A stretch of DNA of 64,000 nt from Elstera sp043721315 (GCA_043721315.1 JAYSQZ010000052.1:62001-126000); one strand, 5' to 3'. Shown: positions 18,210 through 27,622, counted from the first letter of the stretch. The notes: generated by a model from the sequence alone, not told the origin. A program made the numbers and translations.

Positions 18210-18869
18210 ATGACGGCTGAAAGCGGTCTCGAGACCGCGACGGGCGGCGGTGAGGAAGCGCCGGAGCCTGCTTCCGTGCTGCTGCGCCGCCTGATTGCCG
18301 ATCACCCAGAGGAACGGATTTCGCTGGATGATTTGCTGAAAGGTGTCGGCCACCGGGCGTTCGGCCTGCTGCTGCTGCTGCTGGCCCTTCCGAACTCCAT
18401 CCCGTTGCCTAGCCCGCCGGGCCTCTCGACGATCTTCGGGTTGCCGATGGCGATTTTCGCCGGGCAATTGCTGCTAGGGCATCAAGCCCCGTGGCTACCC
18501 GCGTTCTTGCGCCGAAAAACCCTCCGCCGTGACGATCTTCTAAGGTTGCTCGACCGGGCAAACCCTTATCTCGCCAAAGTCGAGCGGCGCCTAAAGTCGC
18601 GCCACCACCGTTTCGTCGGCCCACCCGCCGAGCGCGTGGCAGGGTTAATCATTTTGATAATGGCGATCATTCTGTGTGCGCCGATTATCTTCGGGAATTT
18701 TCTGCCGGCTTTTGCCGTTCTGCTCATGGCTCTTGCCATTTTGGCGCGGGATGGGTTGATGATGGTGGCGGGGTGGGGCACCAGCATTTTCGCCGCGTCG
18801 GTCGTCGGATTGGTGATTTATATTGGTATTGAAGCTGTCAAGCTGGCGCTGCTATCGCTACTTTCCTGA
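18210..18869 (+). CDS. ExoD family exopolysaccharide biosynthesis protein
   Basis: A 219-residue membrane protein with about four helices and the ExoD layout: SLDDLLKGVGHRAFGLLLLLLALPNSIPLPSPPGLSTIFGLPM near the N-terminus, then paired helices at the C-terminus. ExoD was linked to exopolysaccharide production and nodule invasion in Sinorhizobium, but its biochemical role is not established. It starts 19 bases after the SemiSWEET gene. Confidence 0.85.
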   Translation: MTAESGLETATGGGEEAPEPASVLLRRLIADHPEERISLDDLLKGVGHRAFGLLLLLLALPNSIPLPSPPGLSTIFGLPMAIFAGQLLLGHQAPWLPAFLRRKTLRRDDLLRLLDRANPYLAKVERRLKSRHHRFVGPPAERVAGLIILIMAIILCAPIIFGNFLPAFAVLLMALAILARDGLMMVAGWGTSIFAASVVGLVIYIGIEAVKLALLSLLS

Positions 18870-18900
18870 AAACGCTTAACAGAAAGGAACTCCCCCCATA

Positions 18901-19572
18901 GTGTTTCAAGAATTCCTCGAACCGGGCGCTTTATCGGCCCTCTTTCAAGTGTTAATGGTCGATCTCGTCTTGGCCGGGGATAATGCGATTGTGGTGGGCA
19001 TGGCCGTTGCCGGGCTTCCTGCGGATATTCGCACGCGCGCGATTTTCTTGGGTATTGCCGCCGCCGCGATCTTGCGAATTGTGTTTTCGCTGATGACGGT
19101 GCAACTGCTTTCGATCACGGGGCTGGTTCTAGCGGGCGGCGTTTTGCTGCTGTGGGTTTGCTGGAAAATGTGGCGTGAAATTATGGAGCAGCGTGCCGAA
19201 CGCCAAGCCGCCGAAGCCCTTAAGGACGCGACCGATGATATTTTAAGCGAAGCTAACGCCAAAGCTGCCGCGCCAGAAGTGCCGACTAAGACGCTGCGTC
19301 AAGCTCTCGTTCAGATCATGATTGCCGACGTGTCGATGTCCCTCGATAATGTTCTGGCGGTGGCGGGGGCCGCGCGTGACCATGAAATGATTATGGTTAT
19401 CGGCCTTGCCGTGTCGGTTATTCTGATGGCTGTAGCGTCCACGGTTATTGCGCGCCTGCTGTCGCGCTACCATTGGATTGCCTATATCGGCCTTGTCATG
19501 ATCGGCTATATTGCCTTCAAGATGATCTATGATGGTGTCTATGAAGTGCTGCCGTTAGTTAGCGCGAAATAA
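18901..19572 (+). CDS. TerC family integral membrane protein (YjbE type)
   Basis: 223 residues, about six to seven helices. The TerC hallmarks VDLVLAGDNAIVVGMA and IADVSMSLDNVLAVAGAA form the two symmetric acidic metal-binding helices. The family is implicated in Mn2+ export and tellurite resistance. The GTG start has AAAGGAAC upstream. A charged cytoplasmic loop (residues about 95-130) separates the halves. Confidence 0.9.
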   Translation: MFQEFLEPGALSALFQVLMVDLVLAGDNAIVVGMAVAGLPADIRTRAIFLGIAAAAILRIVFSLMTVQLLSITGLVLAGGVLLLWVCWKMWREIMEQRAERQAAEALKDATDDILSEANAKAAAPEVPTKTLRQALVQIMIADVSMSLDNVLAVAGAARDHEMIMVIGLAVSVILMAVASTVIARLLSRYHWIAYIGLVMIGYIAFKMIYDGVYEVLPLVSAK

Positions 19573-19592
19573 GCCTAAAGAGAGGGCGGGAT

Positions 19593-20225
19593 TTGGGTGA
19601 ATTCTCCGATTACGTGCGGTTTTTAGTCTCGTTGTTTGCGATTCTAACGCCGTTTGCGGCTTTACCCACGTTTCTAACCCTTACCCAAGGCGAAACGCCG
19701 CAGCAGCAGCGTTTAACCGCCTTAACGGCGGCGCGGACGGTTGCTGGAGTGCTGATTGCGGCGTCGCTGTCGGGCGATGCCGTTCTCAGCGTTCTGGGGG
19801 CTTCGATCCATTCCTTCCGTGTTGGTGGCGGTTTGGTGTTGGTGCTCATGTCGCTCTCGATGCTGTCGGCCAAAGTTTCTTCGGTTCAGCAGTCGGCGGA
19901 GGAGGCGGTTGCGGTCGAAGATCGGACCTCCAGCGGAGTGGTGCCGCTTGGCATTCCGCTGCTAGCCGGGCCGGGCGCTATTTCGTCGGTCATCGTCGAA
20001 GGCCATCGTATTCCAAGCCTTTGGCATCAGTTGGGCGTGATTATCTGTATTGTGGTTGTCGCGGCGGGTTTATACTGGTCATTGCGTCTTGCCGTGCCGA
20101 TTGGCGAAAAGCTGGGCCGCTTCGGTCTCAACATCATCAACCGCCTGTTTGGGCTGTTGTTGGCGGCGATTGGGGTAGAAATGATGGCAGGCGGCTTGCG
20201 CGCGCTCTTCTCAGGGCTTAATTAG
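19593..20225 (+). CDS. MarC family membrane protein
   Basis: 210 residues with six predicted helices and the MarC text: LVSLFAILTPFAALPTFLTLT at the N-terminus, VPLGIPLLAGPGAISSVI in the middle and a C-terminal NIINRLFGLLLAAIGVEMMAGGL helix. The substrate is unknown; older annotation as an antibiotic-resistance protein is not supported. The start appears to be TTG at 19593 after AGAGAGGGCGGG. Confidence 0.88.
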   Translation: MGEFSDYVRFLVSLFAILTPFAALPTFLTLTQGETPQQQRLTALTAARTVAGVLIAASLSGDAVLSVLGASIHSFRVGGGLVLVLMSLSMLSAKVSSVQQSAEEAVAVEDRTSSGVVPLGIPLLAGPGAISSVIVEGHRIPSLWHQLGVIICIVVVAAGLYWSLRLAVPIGEKLGRFGLNIINRLFGLLLAAIGVEMMAGGLRALFSGLN

Positions 20226-20337
20226 CCTTATCAGGGGCACTGTCACGCAGTCGCCATAAAGAGACGCTAGGGTCCGATCCTCTAACCCGCGTGTGCGGCA
20301 CAGTGGGAACGGGCTGGGGCAACGAAAGGAAACGGGT

Positions 20338-20625
20338 ATGGGTAGCTTTAGCATTTGGCATTGGTTGGTGGTCGCCGTGATCATCATTTTGCTTTTCGGT
20401 GCCAAGAAAGTGCCGTCGGCCATGGGCGATCTCGCCAAGGGCATCAAAGCCTTCAAGCGCGGTTTGAGCGACGATAGCGATACGGCTCAGGCAACGGCAA
20501 CGCCTGCGGCGGCTCCCACGCCTGCCCCAACGCCTGCGCCGCAAGGTCCGGTCGCGGGTCTGCAAGTGCCGCCGGCACCTGCGGTTTCCCCGGTTTCCCC
20601 GCAGGCCGACACGAAGGCTTCGTAA
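20338..20625 (+). CDS. tatA: Sec-independent translocase subunit TatA
   Basis: 95 residues. A short N-terminal helix (FSIWHWLVVAVIIILLFGAKKVP) is followed by the amphipathic helix AMGDLAKGIKAFKRGL and an Ala/Pro-rich tail, exactly the TatA plan. It forms the pore-like component of the twin-arginine export system. No tatB or tatC is adjacent, which is unusual but seen elsewhere. The ATG at 20338 has AAAGGAAA upstream. Confidence 0.92.
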   Translation: MGSFSIWHWLVVAVIIILLFGAKKVPSAMGDLAKGIKAFKRGLSDDSDTAQATATPAAAPTPAPTPAPQGPVAGLQVPPAPAVSPVSPQADTKAS

Positions 20626-20631
20626 CCCGCC

Positions 20632-21030
20632 ATGCCGCGCGCCGAGTTTCGGGTAGTCGAGTTTCGGGCAGTCGAGTTCCGGGCCGGGCTGTTGGCTTTA
20701 GCGGGTGGGATCGGCGCGACGGCGGTCATGGCGGCAGCGGCCTCCGCTCACGGTCCGCTAGCCTCCGAGACGGCTGCGACGGCGAGCCACCTGCAACTAC
20801 TTCATGCTTTAGCGCTAGCGATTGTGGCCCTGGCCCCGCTCCCTCGCTGGGGCCAGAGGGCCGCCGCCCTGCTGTTTACGCTTGGTGTTTTTGGGTTTTG
20901 CGGTGGGTTATATAGCCTTGCTTGGCTGGGTATCAGCCTAGGGCCGATTGTTCCGTTGGGCGGTGCCTGCCTTATTCTCGGCTGGCTCGTGTTCGGCCTT
21001 GCCGGTTTTAAGAGCCGATTTTCGAGTTAA
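20632..21030 (+). CDS. DUF423 family membrane protein
   Basis: 132 residues with four helices matching DUF423 (LALAGGIGATAVMAAAASAHGPL, LQLLHALALAIVAL, LFTLGVFGFCGGLYSLAW, LGPIVPLGGACLILGWLVF). The function is unknown. The N-terminus EFRVV-EFRAV-EFRA comes from a three-unit, 15-bp in-frame DNA repeat. The last 23 bases overlap the convergent GGDEF-EAL gene. Confidence 0.85.
   Translation: MPRAEFRVVEFRAVEFRAGLLALAGGIGATAVMAAAASAHGPLASETAATASHLQLLHALALAIVALAPLPRWGQRAAALLFTLGVFGFCGGLYSLAWLGISLGPIVPLGGACLILGWLVFGLAGFKSRFSS
20641..20685 (+). repeat. In-frame 15-bp triplicate at the DUF423 N-terminus
   Basis: Three units (GTCGAGTTTCGGGCA-like) at 20641, 20656 and 20671 encode repeated EFR[V/A]V. 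Confidence 0.9.
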
Positions 21031-22948
21031 ATTCCTGTGGGGTGTGGGGCATCATTTGTTCGATTCGTTGCAGAGCGGCTTCTGCCGTGAGGGGGCGGTC
21101 GAATAGATAGCCTTGTCCGCCCCAGCAGCCATGTGCTGTGAGGTAATTGGCGACTTCGGGTGTTTCGATGCCTTCCGCCACTAAATTAAGCTCCAGTGAG
21201 CGGGCCAGCGTAATCATTGCATCGACGATGGCGGTGGACCGTCTGTCCTGACCTATTTGCGACACGAAGCGCTTGTCTATCTTTAGCCCGTCGATTGGGA
21301 ACTGAAGCAGGTGGCTAAAGCTGGAATAGCCCGTGCCGAAATCGTCGATCACCACGGCCAGCCCGCGCTCCCGCAGCGCGTGAATCTGGTTTAGCACTAA
21401 ATCGGCGTGAGAGAGAATCGAGGTTTCGGTTACTTCCAGCTTAAGGGCCGAACCAGGAACGCCAGTTGTTTCAAGGGAAGTATCAATAATCCGCAAGAGG
21501 GCCGGGTCGGCGAATTGGCGGGCGGAAAGATTTATGCTAATCGTCGGTGCCTCTGCGCCTAATCGCGCCAGCCAGCGGGCAGCTTGCGTGCAGGCTTGGT
21601 GGAACAGATGCGCGCCTATGTCCAGAATAAGGCTCGATTCCTCAGCCTGTTCGATGAACTGCGCGGGCATGATGATACCCTCGGATGGGTGAATCCAGCG
21701 TACCAAACCCTCGAAACCAACCAGCTGCCGGTCCGCCAGCGAGATAATCGGTTGAAAGAAAAGCTGCAACTCGTCCCGGCTGAGAGCGGCGACCAAATCG
21801 GCTTCGAGCCGCAACCGGGCGACGGCCTGATGGCGCATGGTTGGGTTGAAGTGAGTAAAGGTGCCACCGCCTTGCTCTTTTGCGCGGCGCATGGCGGTTG
21901 CGGCATTGCGGATCACTTCATCGGGGTCATCGTCCAGCCGGTCGGGCAGGGCGATGCCGAGGCTGATAGATTGGGTCAGCGTATGCCCGTCAATAGTTAC
22001 GGGGCTACGCACTTCGGTTAACAGCACCTCGGCAATCGCCTCCAGTTCCGCAGGCGTGGTAACGCCGGGGACGAGCAGCGCAAACTCGTCCGAGCGCAGG
22101 CGGGCCAACATGCCGACCTTGGTGGCGTGCTGATCCAGCCGTTGCGCCAGCATTGAAAGCGCAAGGTCGCCCGCCGCATGGCCAAGACTGTCGTTGACCT
22201 TGGCAAGATCGTCGCAATCAATGCAGAGAATGGCGTAAGCCTGCCGCTCGCTTAGCAGCGCATTGAGACGCAGGCGTAAGGCGTCGCGGTTGGGCAGTTT
22301 CGTCAGCGGATCAATCGTGATGGCGGCGATTTGCTGTTCTTGGGTCGAGAGTAGCGCCCGCAGCCGCCCTTCGGCCTGGCCTAAACGCTCTTCCGCCTCC
22401 GCCCGCTGAAGGTTACTGACGGCGATGGCAACGCAATCGGCCAGATTGGCGACGAAACTTTGCTCTTCCACCAACCACTGACGCGGGCCGCCGCGATGCT
22501 CGCAGCACAGAATGCCCCAGTTTTGGCCACCGATGATAATGGGCGCATCTAAGATTGCGCCGATCCAATCCCCTTCAAAATAACATATAAGCGGGCTTAG
22601 GCGGGAATCGACCAGGGTATTATCGCTGATGAACAGGCGATGCGTGCGGATCTCGTTGAAATACTCAGGAATTTGCCGCGATGTCAGCGTCATGCCGATA
22701 ATACTGGGTACACCCGGATCATCGACATAGATTGTACACTCAATTCCCGACCCATCCGGGGTAAACTGCCACAGGCTACAGCGCGAGATTTGTAGCATTT
22801 CGCTGGCGGTCAGCAGAACATCGTTCAAACACGCCGAAAGATCGGCTTGCGAGCGTACCGGACGCGCCCCAATATCGGCCAACACGGTCATTTGACGCCG
22901 AATGCGCCGCTCGTAGGGTTGGGTTGGAAGGGGAATGTTTTGGGGCAC
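21008..22948 (-). CDS. GAF-GGDEF-EAL protein, likely c-di-GMP phosphodiesterase
   Basis: 646 residues: GAF-like sensor at about 25-180, a short coiled coil at 180-205, GGDEF domain at 210-370 and EAL domain at 380-635. The GGDEF signature is degenerate (RSDEF at 285-289), which normally abolishes cyclase activity. The EAL motif reads EGL (413-415), but the other phosphodiesterase residues are present: NLSARQF, LEVTET, DDFGTGYSS, LKIDKRF, EGIET and QGYLF. So it probably degrades c-di-GMP, perhaps gated by the GAF and GGDEF domains. No transmembrane helix, so cytoplasmic. GTG start at 22948. Confidence 0.9.
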   Translation of the reverse strand: MPQNIPLPTQPYERRIRRQMTVLADIGARPVRSQADLSACLNDVLLTASEMLQISRCSLWQFTPDGSGIECTIYVDDPGVPSIIGMTLTSRQIPEYFNEIRTHRLFISDNTLVDSRLSPLICYFEGDWIGAILDAPIIIGGQNWGILCCEHRGGPRQWLVEEQSFVANLADCVAIAVSNLQRAEAEERLGQAEGRLRALLSTQEQQIAAITIDPLTKLPNRDALRLRLNALLSERQAYAILCIDCDDLAKVNDSLGHAAGDLALSMLAQRLDQHATKVGMLARLRSDEFALLVPGVTTPAELEAIAEVLLTEVRSPVTIDGHTLTQSISLGIALPDRLDDDPDEVIRNAATAMRRAKEQGGGTFTHFNPTMRHQAVARLRLEADLVAALSRDELQLFFQPIISLADRQLVGFEGLVRWIHPSEGIIMPAQFIEQAEESSLILDIGAHLFHQACTQAARWLARLGAEAPTISINLSARQFADPALLRIIDTSLETTGVPGSALKLEVTETSILSHADLVLNQIHALRERGLAVVIDDFGTGYSSFSHLLQFPIDGLKIDKRFVSQIGQDRRSTAIVDAMITLARSLELNLVAEGIETPEVANYLTAHGCWGGQGYLFDRPLTAEAALQRIEQMMPHTPQEFNSKIGS

Positions 22949-23115
22949 GAGGAATGAGCAAATCCGAATGGGAGGTGAAGCCGCAGCGTGCTATAAAAAC
23001 AATCTTAGGCTACATTCATACAGCTTAATCACCAACGGTATTCTAACAAAATTATGATTTGCACAAGATTACAACTGCACTCCTAAGAGCGCTATGAAGG
23101 GGATTGAACTGAACC

Positions 23116-23379
23116 GTGCGCGATGTTGCGAATGAAACTTTAAGCCTTGATTGTACTGGCCTGCGGTGTCCTTTGCCGATTCTGCGCTTTCGCAAAGCAG
23201 CGCGAGCACTTTATCCAGGTCAGCAGATATGGCTGCTTTCGGATGATCCGAACACCCATCGAGATTTCCCGGCTTTTTGCCGTGCAGCGGGCCATAATCT
23301 CCTTGAAATTCAGGATATGGTCACGGGGTGGCGGTTTTTAGTGCAAGCGGGTTGCGCTGCGACAAGGGCCGAGGAATAG
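23116..23379 (+). CDS. TusA/SirA-like sulfurtransferase
   Basis: 87 residues with the TusA signature LDCTGLRCPLPILRFRKAAR: the Cys of CPLP is the persulfide carrier. WLLSDDPNTHRDFPAFCRAAGHNLL and a C-terminal strand complete the fold. The family delivers sulfur for tRNA thiolation and related pathways. GTG start. It may also have a separate role, since many proteobacteria carry several paralogues. Confidence 0.88.
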   Translation: MRDVANETLSLDCTGLRCPLPILRFRKAARALYPGQQIWLLSDDPNTHRDFPAFCRAAGHNLLEIQDMVTGWRFLVQAGCAATRAEE

Positions 23380-23454
23380 TCATAGAGTGCTCAAAACGCG
23401 GCACAAAGCCTGTTGCCGAGGCGAAAGATCCGACGAAAGGGCATAAAACCCCAG

Positions 23455-24411
23455 ATGACGACCCTGCTGCTGACCCACGAAGCCTGCCTGCGCCACGACC
23501 CCGGCCCGATGCACCCGGAGCGCCCAGATCGCTTGCGCGCGGTGCTGGCCCGCCTAGATACGCCGGAGTTCGAGGCGCTGTTGCGGCGTGATGCCCCCTT
23601 GGCCACTGTCGATCAACTAGCGCTCGTCCATCCGCGCGATTTTGTCGAAGGCATGTTATCTGCCCTGCTCGAGCCGCAGCCGGATGGGGTGGAGCGGCAT
23701 CTGGCGATTGATACTGATACCATTGCCTCTACTGGCACTAAGGAGGCGGCCTTGCGCGCCGCAGGGGCGGTTTGCGCTGCCGTCGATGCCGTTATGGCGG
23801 GGGAGGTGTCGAACGCCTTCTGCGCGGTGCGCCCGCCGGGGCACCATGCCGAAGCTAGCCAGCCGATGGGGTTTTGCTTCTTTAATAATGTCGCGGTGGG
23901 CGCGGCTTATGTGCGGGCACAGTATGGCGTGAAGCGCGTGGCGATTATCGACTTCGACGTGCATCACGGCAATGGCACTCAGGCGATTTTCGAGGCGGAA
24001 CCGGCAGTGTTCTTTGCCTCCACGCACCAGTTTCCGCTCTATCCCGGCACGGGCGGGCGCAGCGAGCGCGGCGTTGGCAATATCCTGAACGTCCCCCTGG
24101 CACCGGGGGCGGGGTCGAGCGATTTCCGCCATGCTTTCTCGGAACATATTCTGCCCGCCCTGTCCGAATTTTCGCCGGATTTCATTTTTATTTCGGCGGG
24201 GTTCGATGGTCATGCCGATGATCCGCTGGCGTCGATGGCGCTGTTCGAGCCGGATTATCAGTGGGTCACGCGTGAAATTTTGCGCGTTGCCGCCTATGTG
24301 TGTGACGGGCGGGTTGTTTCGACCTTAGAGGGCGGGTATGACCTGGGCGCGTTGGCGGAGAGTACGGCGGCGCATGTGTTGGCGCTGATGGCCGCGTCGG
24401 ATGTTTCGTGA
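23455..24411 (+). CDS. Histone deacetylase family protein (acetoin/acetylpolyamine amidohydrolase-like)
   Basis: About 318 residues with an intact zinc deacetylase active site: HPERPDRL near the start, RPPGHHAEAS (catalytic His pair), DFDVHHGNGTQ (zinc Asp and His), and GFDGHADDPLASM (second zinc Asp). Bacterial members deacetylate polyamines, acetoin-related substrates or proteins. The ATG at 23455 (MTTLLLTHEAC) aligns with family N-termini. It precedes xseB by 21 bases. Confidence 0.9.
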   Translation: MTTLLLTHEACLRHDPGPMHPERPDRLRAVLARLDTPEFEALLRRDAPLATVDQLALVHPRDFVEGMLSALLEPQPDGVERHLAIDTDTIASTGTKEAALRAAGAVCAAVDAVMAGEVSNAFCAVRPPGHHAEASQPMGFCFFNNVAVGAAYVRAQYGVKRVAIIDFDVHHGNGTQAIFEAEPAVFFASTHQFPLYPGTGGRSERGVGNILNVPLAPGAGSSDFRHAFSEHILPALSEFSPDFIFISAGFDGHADDPLASMALFEPDYQWVTREILRVAAYVCDGRVVSTLEGGYDLGALAESTAAHVLALMAASDVS

Positions 24412-24432
24412 TGGGAAGGGTGCAGGGCCGGA

Positions 24433-24672
24433 ATGAGCGATGATATTGCAGGATTGAGCTTCGAGGACGCGATGGCGCAACTGGAAGCCATTGTGCGCGA
24501 TCTTGAATCGGGCAAAGGCAAGCTTGATGATGCCGTTGGGGCCTATGACCGGGGGGTACGCCTGCGCCGCCACTGCGATGCAAAACTGGCGGAAGCCCAG
24601 GCCAAAATTGATAAAATCGTTGCCGGGCCGGACGGTTTGGTCGGAACGGAGCCGTTCGATGCCCAATCTTGA
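24433..24672 (+). CDS. xseB: Exodeoxyribonuclease VII small subunit
   Basis: 79 residues, two-helix coiled-coil plan with SFEDAMAQLEAIVRDLESGKGKLDDAVGAYDRG, the XseB signature. It binds XseA to form exonuclease VII, a single-strand-specific processive nuclease. The stop overlaps the ispA start by 14 bases. The order xseB-ispA-dxs is common in proteobacteria. Confidence 0.95.
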   Translation: MSDDIAGLSFEDAMAQLEAIVRDLESGKGKLDDAVGAYDRGVRLRRHCDAKLAEAQAKIDKIVAGPDGLVGTEPFDAQS

Positions 24673-25579
24673 AGGCCGCTCCCTGCTCTTGCAAACCGCG
24701 ATGGCCGACGTTGCGACCGATGTTCACGCGATGCTGGATCGGCTAATCCCCGATGGCGGTGGCGAGAGCGGCGAAGCGCGCCTGTCGGCAGCCATGCGTT
24801 ACGCAGTCTTAGGGGGCGGCAAGCGGTTGCGGCCTTTTCTGGTCGTCGAATCGGCGGCGCTGTTTAACGTCTCGCCTTCGTCTGCTGTGAAAGTTGCGGC
24901 GGCGGTTGAGATGCTGCACACCTATTCGCTCATTCATGACGATCTGCCCGCGATGGACGATGCGGAACTGCGCCGGGGCCGCCCCACGGTTCACCGTATG
25001 TATGATGAGGCTACGGCAATTCTAGCAGGCGATGCGCTGCTCACCCGCGCCTTCGAGGTGCTGGCCGATGCCGGCGTTCATGGCGATCCGGCAGTGCGGA
25101 TCGAGCTTGTTAAAGAACTCGCGCAGGCAGCGGGGATTGCGGGCATGTGCGGCGGGCAGATGATGGATTTGCAGGCCGAAACCGAAAGCCTGCCGCTCGA
25201 AATCGGTGCGATTACGCGGTTGCAACGGCTGAAGACGGGCGCGATCATCGCCTTTTCCTGCGAGGCTGGGGCGATTTTGGGTAAAGCGCCGCAGCAGATG
25301 CGCCACGCGCTCAACGCTTATGCTCACGATCTGGGGCTGGCCTTCCAAATTGCCGATGATTTGCTGGATGTCGAAAGCTCCAGCGCTGAAACCGGCAAGG
25401 ACACCGGCAAAGATGCGGGTGCGAATAAGGCCACATTTGTGTCTATCCTGGGGGTGGAGCGCGCCCGCGCGCAGGCGATCTTGCTGGCCGAACAAGCCTG
25501 CGTGCATCTCGATGCCTTCGGCCCCAGTGCCGATAGGCTGCGCGATGTGGCGCGGTTTGTCGTTGAACGTCGCGCGTAA
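24659..25579 (+). CDS. ispA: Short-chain (E)-prenyl diphosphate synthase (farnesyl diphosphate synthase)
   Basis: 306 residues. The first aspartate-rich motif is DDLPAMDDAELRRGRPTVH and the second DDLLDVESS; GGGKRLRP and KTGAIIAFSCEAGAIL are also present. It condenses IPP with DMAPP and GPP, giving FPP for quinone, undecaprenyl and hopanoid synthesis. The ATG at 24659 is chosen from the family N-terminus; it lies within the end of xseB. Product length is inferred from the neighbouring dxs/xseB. Confidence 0.93.
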   Translation: MPNLEGRSLLLQTAMADVATDVHAMLDRLIPDGGGESGEARLSAAMRYAVLGGGKRLRPFLVVESAALFNVSPSSAVKVAAAVEMLHTYSLIHDDLPAMDDAELRRGRPTVHRMYDEATAILAGDALLTRAFEVLADAGVHGDPAVRIELVKELAQAAGIAGMCGGQMMDLQAETESLPLEIGAITRLQRLKTGAIIAFSCEAGAILGKAPQQMRHALNAYAHDLGLAFQIADDLLDVESSSAETGKDTGKDAGANKATFVSILGVERARAQAILLAEQACVHLDAFGPSADRLRDVARFVVERRA

Positions 25580-25608
25580 TTTTTCTTGCCCATTTGGGAC
25601 CAATATAG

Positions 25609-27519
25609 ATGGTAAACACGCCCTTACTCGATGAACTCACTTTGCCTGATGGCCTACGCGCACTCGATTCCGAAGCGTTGCGGGCGCTGGCGGCAGAAGT
25701 GCGGGCCGAGATGATAGATGCGGTTAGCCGTACCGGCGGGCATTTAGGCGCGGGCTTGGGCGTGGTGGAACTAACCGTTGCCCTGCACGCCGTGTTCAAA
25801 ACGCCTCATGATCGGCTCATTTGGGACGTTGGCCACCAAGCCTATCCCCATAAGATTCTAACGGGGCGGCGCGACCGTATCCGCACGTTGCGCCAAGGCG
25901 GGGGCCTATCGGGTTTCACGCGGCGCACGGAAAGTGCGTTCGATCCGTTCGGCGCGGCCCATAGCTCCACTTCCATCTCTGCTGGGCTGGGTATGGCCGT
26001 GGCGCGCGACCTAAAGGGTGAAGCGCGCAATATCATCGCCGTTATCGGCGACGGCGCGATGAGCGCGGGCATGGCCTATGAGGCGATGAATAACGCAGGG
26101 GCCATGCGTTCGCGCTTGGTGGTGATCCTCAACGATAACGACATGTCCATCGCCCGCCCGGTAGGGGCGATGAGCGCGTATCTGTCGCGGCTAATTTCCT
26201 CCAAATCCTACCGCTCGTTGCGGCATCTGGCGAAAGACGTGGCCCAAGCGCTCGGGCCGAAGGTAACGCGCGCGGCGCGCAAGGCCGAAGAATATGCGCG
26301 CGGTATGGTCTCGGGCGGCACTTTGTTCGAGGAACTGGGCTTTTATTACATCGGCCCCATTGATGGGCATAACCTAGATCATCTGCTGCCGGTGCTTCGC
26401 AATGTCCGCGATATGCCCGACGAAGGCCCCGTGCTGATCCACGTGGTCACGCAAAAAGGCCGGGGCTATAAACCTGCCGAAGAGGCTGCCGACAAGTACC
26501 ACGGGGTGAGCAAGTTCGACGTGCTGACCGGCACCCAAGCCAAACCCGCCAGCAATGTGCCGAGCTATACCGAGGTCTTCGCGCGCGGGCTGATTGCGGA
26601 AGCCCACGCAGATAACCGCATTATCGCGATTACTGCCGCCATGCCGTCCGGCACGGGCCTGTCGGGCTTTGGCAAACTGTTCCCTACGCGCATTTTCGAT
26701 GTGGGGATTGCCGAACAGCACGCCGTAACCTTCGCGGCGGGGCTGGCGTGCGAGGGGCTGAAGCCGTTCTGCGCGATTTACTCCACCTTCCTTCAGCGCG
26801 CCTACGATCAGATCGTTCACGACGTAGCAATCCAGAACCTGCCCGTCCGCTTCGCGATCGACCGTGCCGGACTGGTGGGGGCCGATGGCGCAACCCACGC
26901 CGGGAGCTTCGATACCGCTTTTCTAGGCGCGGTGCCGAATATGGTACTGATGGCGGCCTCCGACGAGGTGGAGTTGATGCACATGGTGGCGACCGCTGCC
27001 GCCTACGACGCTGGCCCCATCGCCTTCCGCTACCCGCGCGGCGAGGGGGTGGGGTTGGATTTGCCGGAGCGTGGCAGCGTGCTGCCCATCGGCAAGGGCC
27101 GGATTTTGAAAGAAGGCGGGCGCGCGGCTATCCTCTCCTACGGTACGCGGCTTGCCGAAGTGTTGGTTGCTGCCGAGATGCTGGCGCAACGCGGCCTGCC
27201 GGTCACGGTGGCCGATGCCCGCTTCGCCAAACCGCTCGATACAGACCTTGTGGACAGGCTCGCGACCGAGCATGAGGTGCTGATCACGGTGGAAGAAGGC
27301 TCGGTCGGCGGGTTCAGCAGCCTCGTGCTTCACCATCTCGCCCTCAGCGGGCACTTGGATCGCGGGTTAAAAGTGCGCCCGCTGGTGCTGCCGGATGTGT
27401 TCATCGACCACGACAACCCTGCCAAACAATATGACGAAGCGGGCCTCTCCGCTCGCAAGATTGCCGCGACAGTGGAACAGGCCCTGGGCCTGGGAGATGC
27501 TGCGGCCTTGCGCGCATAG
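25609..27519 (+). CDS. dxs: 1-deoxy-D-xylulose-5-phosphate synthase
   Basis: 636 residues, normal length. It makes DXP from pyruvate and glyceraldehyde 3-phosphate, the first step of the MEP isoprenoid pathway. ThDP-enzyme features are clear: TGGHLGAGLGVVELTVALH, WDVGHQAYPHKILTGRR, GDGAMSAGMAYEAMNNAG, the transketolase pyrimidine domain with DVGIAEQHAVTFAAGLA, and the C-terminal VEEGSVGGFSSLV. It is 30 bases after ispA and upstream of tlyA with a repeat between. Confidence 0.97.
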   Translation: MVNTPLLDELTLPDGLRALDSEALRALAAEVRAEMIDAVSRTGGHLGAGLGVVELTVALHAVFKTPHDRLIWDVGHQAYPHKILTGRRDRIRTLRQGGGLSGFTRRTESAFDPFGAAHSSTSISAGLGMAVARDLKGEARNIIAVIGDGAMSAGMAYEAMNNAGAMRSRLVVILNDNDMSIARPVGAMSAYLSRLISSKSYRSLRHLAKDVAQALGPKVTRAARKAEEYARGMVSGGTLFEELGFYYIGPIDGHNLDHLLPVLRNVRDMPDEGPVLIHVVTQKGRGYKPAEEAADKYHGVSKFDVLTGTQAKPASNVPSYTEVFARGLIAEAHADNRIIAITAAMPSGTGLSGFGKLFPTRIFDVGIAEQHAVTFAAGLACEGLKPFCAIYSTFLQRAYDQIVHDVAIQNLPVRFAIDRAGLVGADGATHAGSFDTAFLGAVPNMVLMAASDEVELMHMVATAAAYDAGPIAFRYPRGEGVGLDLPERGSVLPIGKGRILKEGGRAAILSYGTRLAEVLVAAEMLAQRGLPVTVADARFAKPLDTDLVDRLATEHEVLITVEEGSVGGFSSLVLHHLALSGHLDRGLKVRPLVLPDVFIDHDNPAKQYDEAGLSARKIAATVEQALGLGDAAALRA

Positions 27520-27520
27520 C

Positions 27521-27622
27521 GTGGTTTCCGTTCGCTTTGGCTCAGGTAAACCACTCTATGCTTTTGTTTTGTAACGAAAACGCGTCGTCGCGGGTGCTTC
27601 CACCCGCTCGGGATTTGCTCTA
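27521..27622 (+). repeat. Composite palindromic repeat between dxs and tlyA
   Basis: Two pieces. One is GTGGTTT/AAACCAC arms (27521-27527, 27548-27554) around TTCGCTTTGGCTCAGGT. The other is CGGGTG-CTTC-CACCCG followed by CTCGGGATTTGCTCTA (27591-27622) running into the tlyA ATG. The same sequences recur at 28355-28402 and 29382-29479. Confidence 0.8.
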
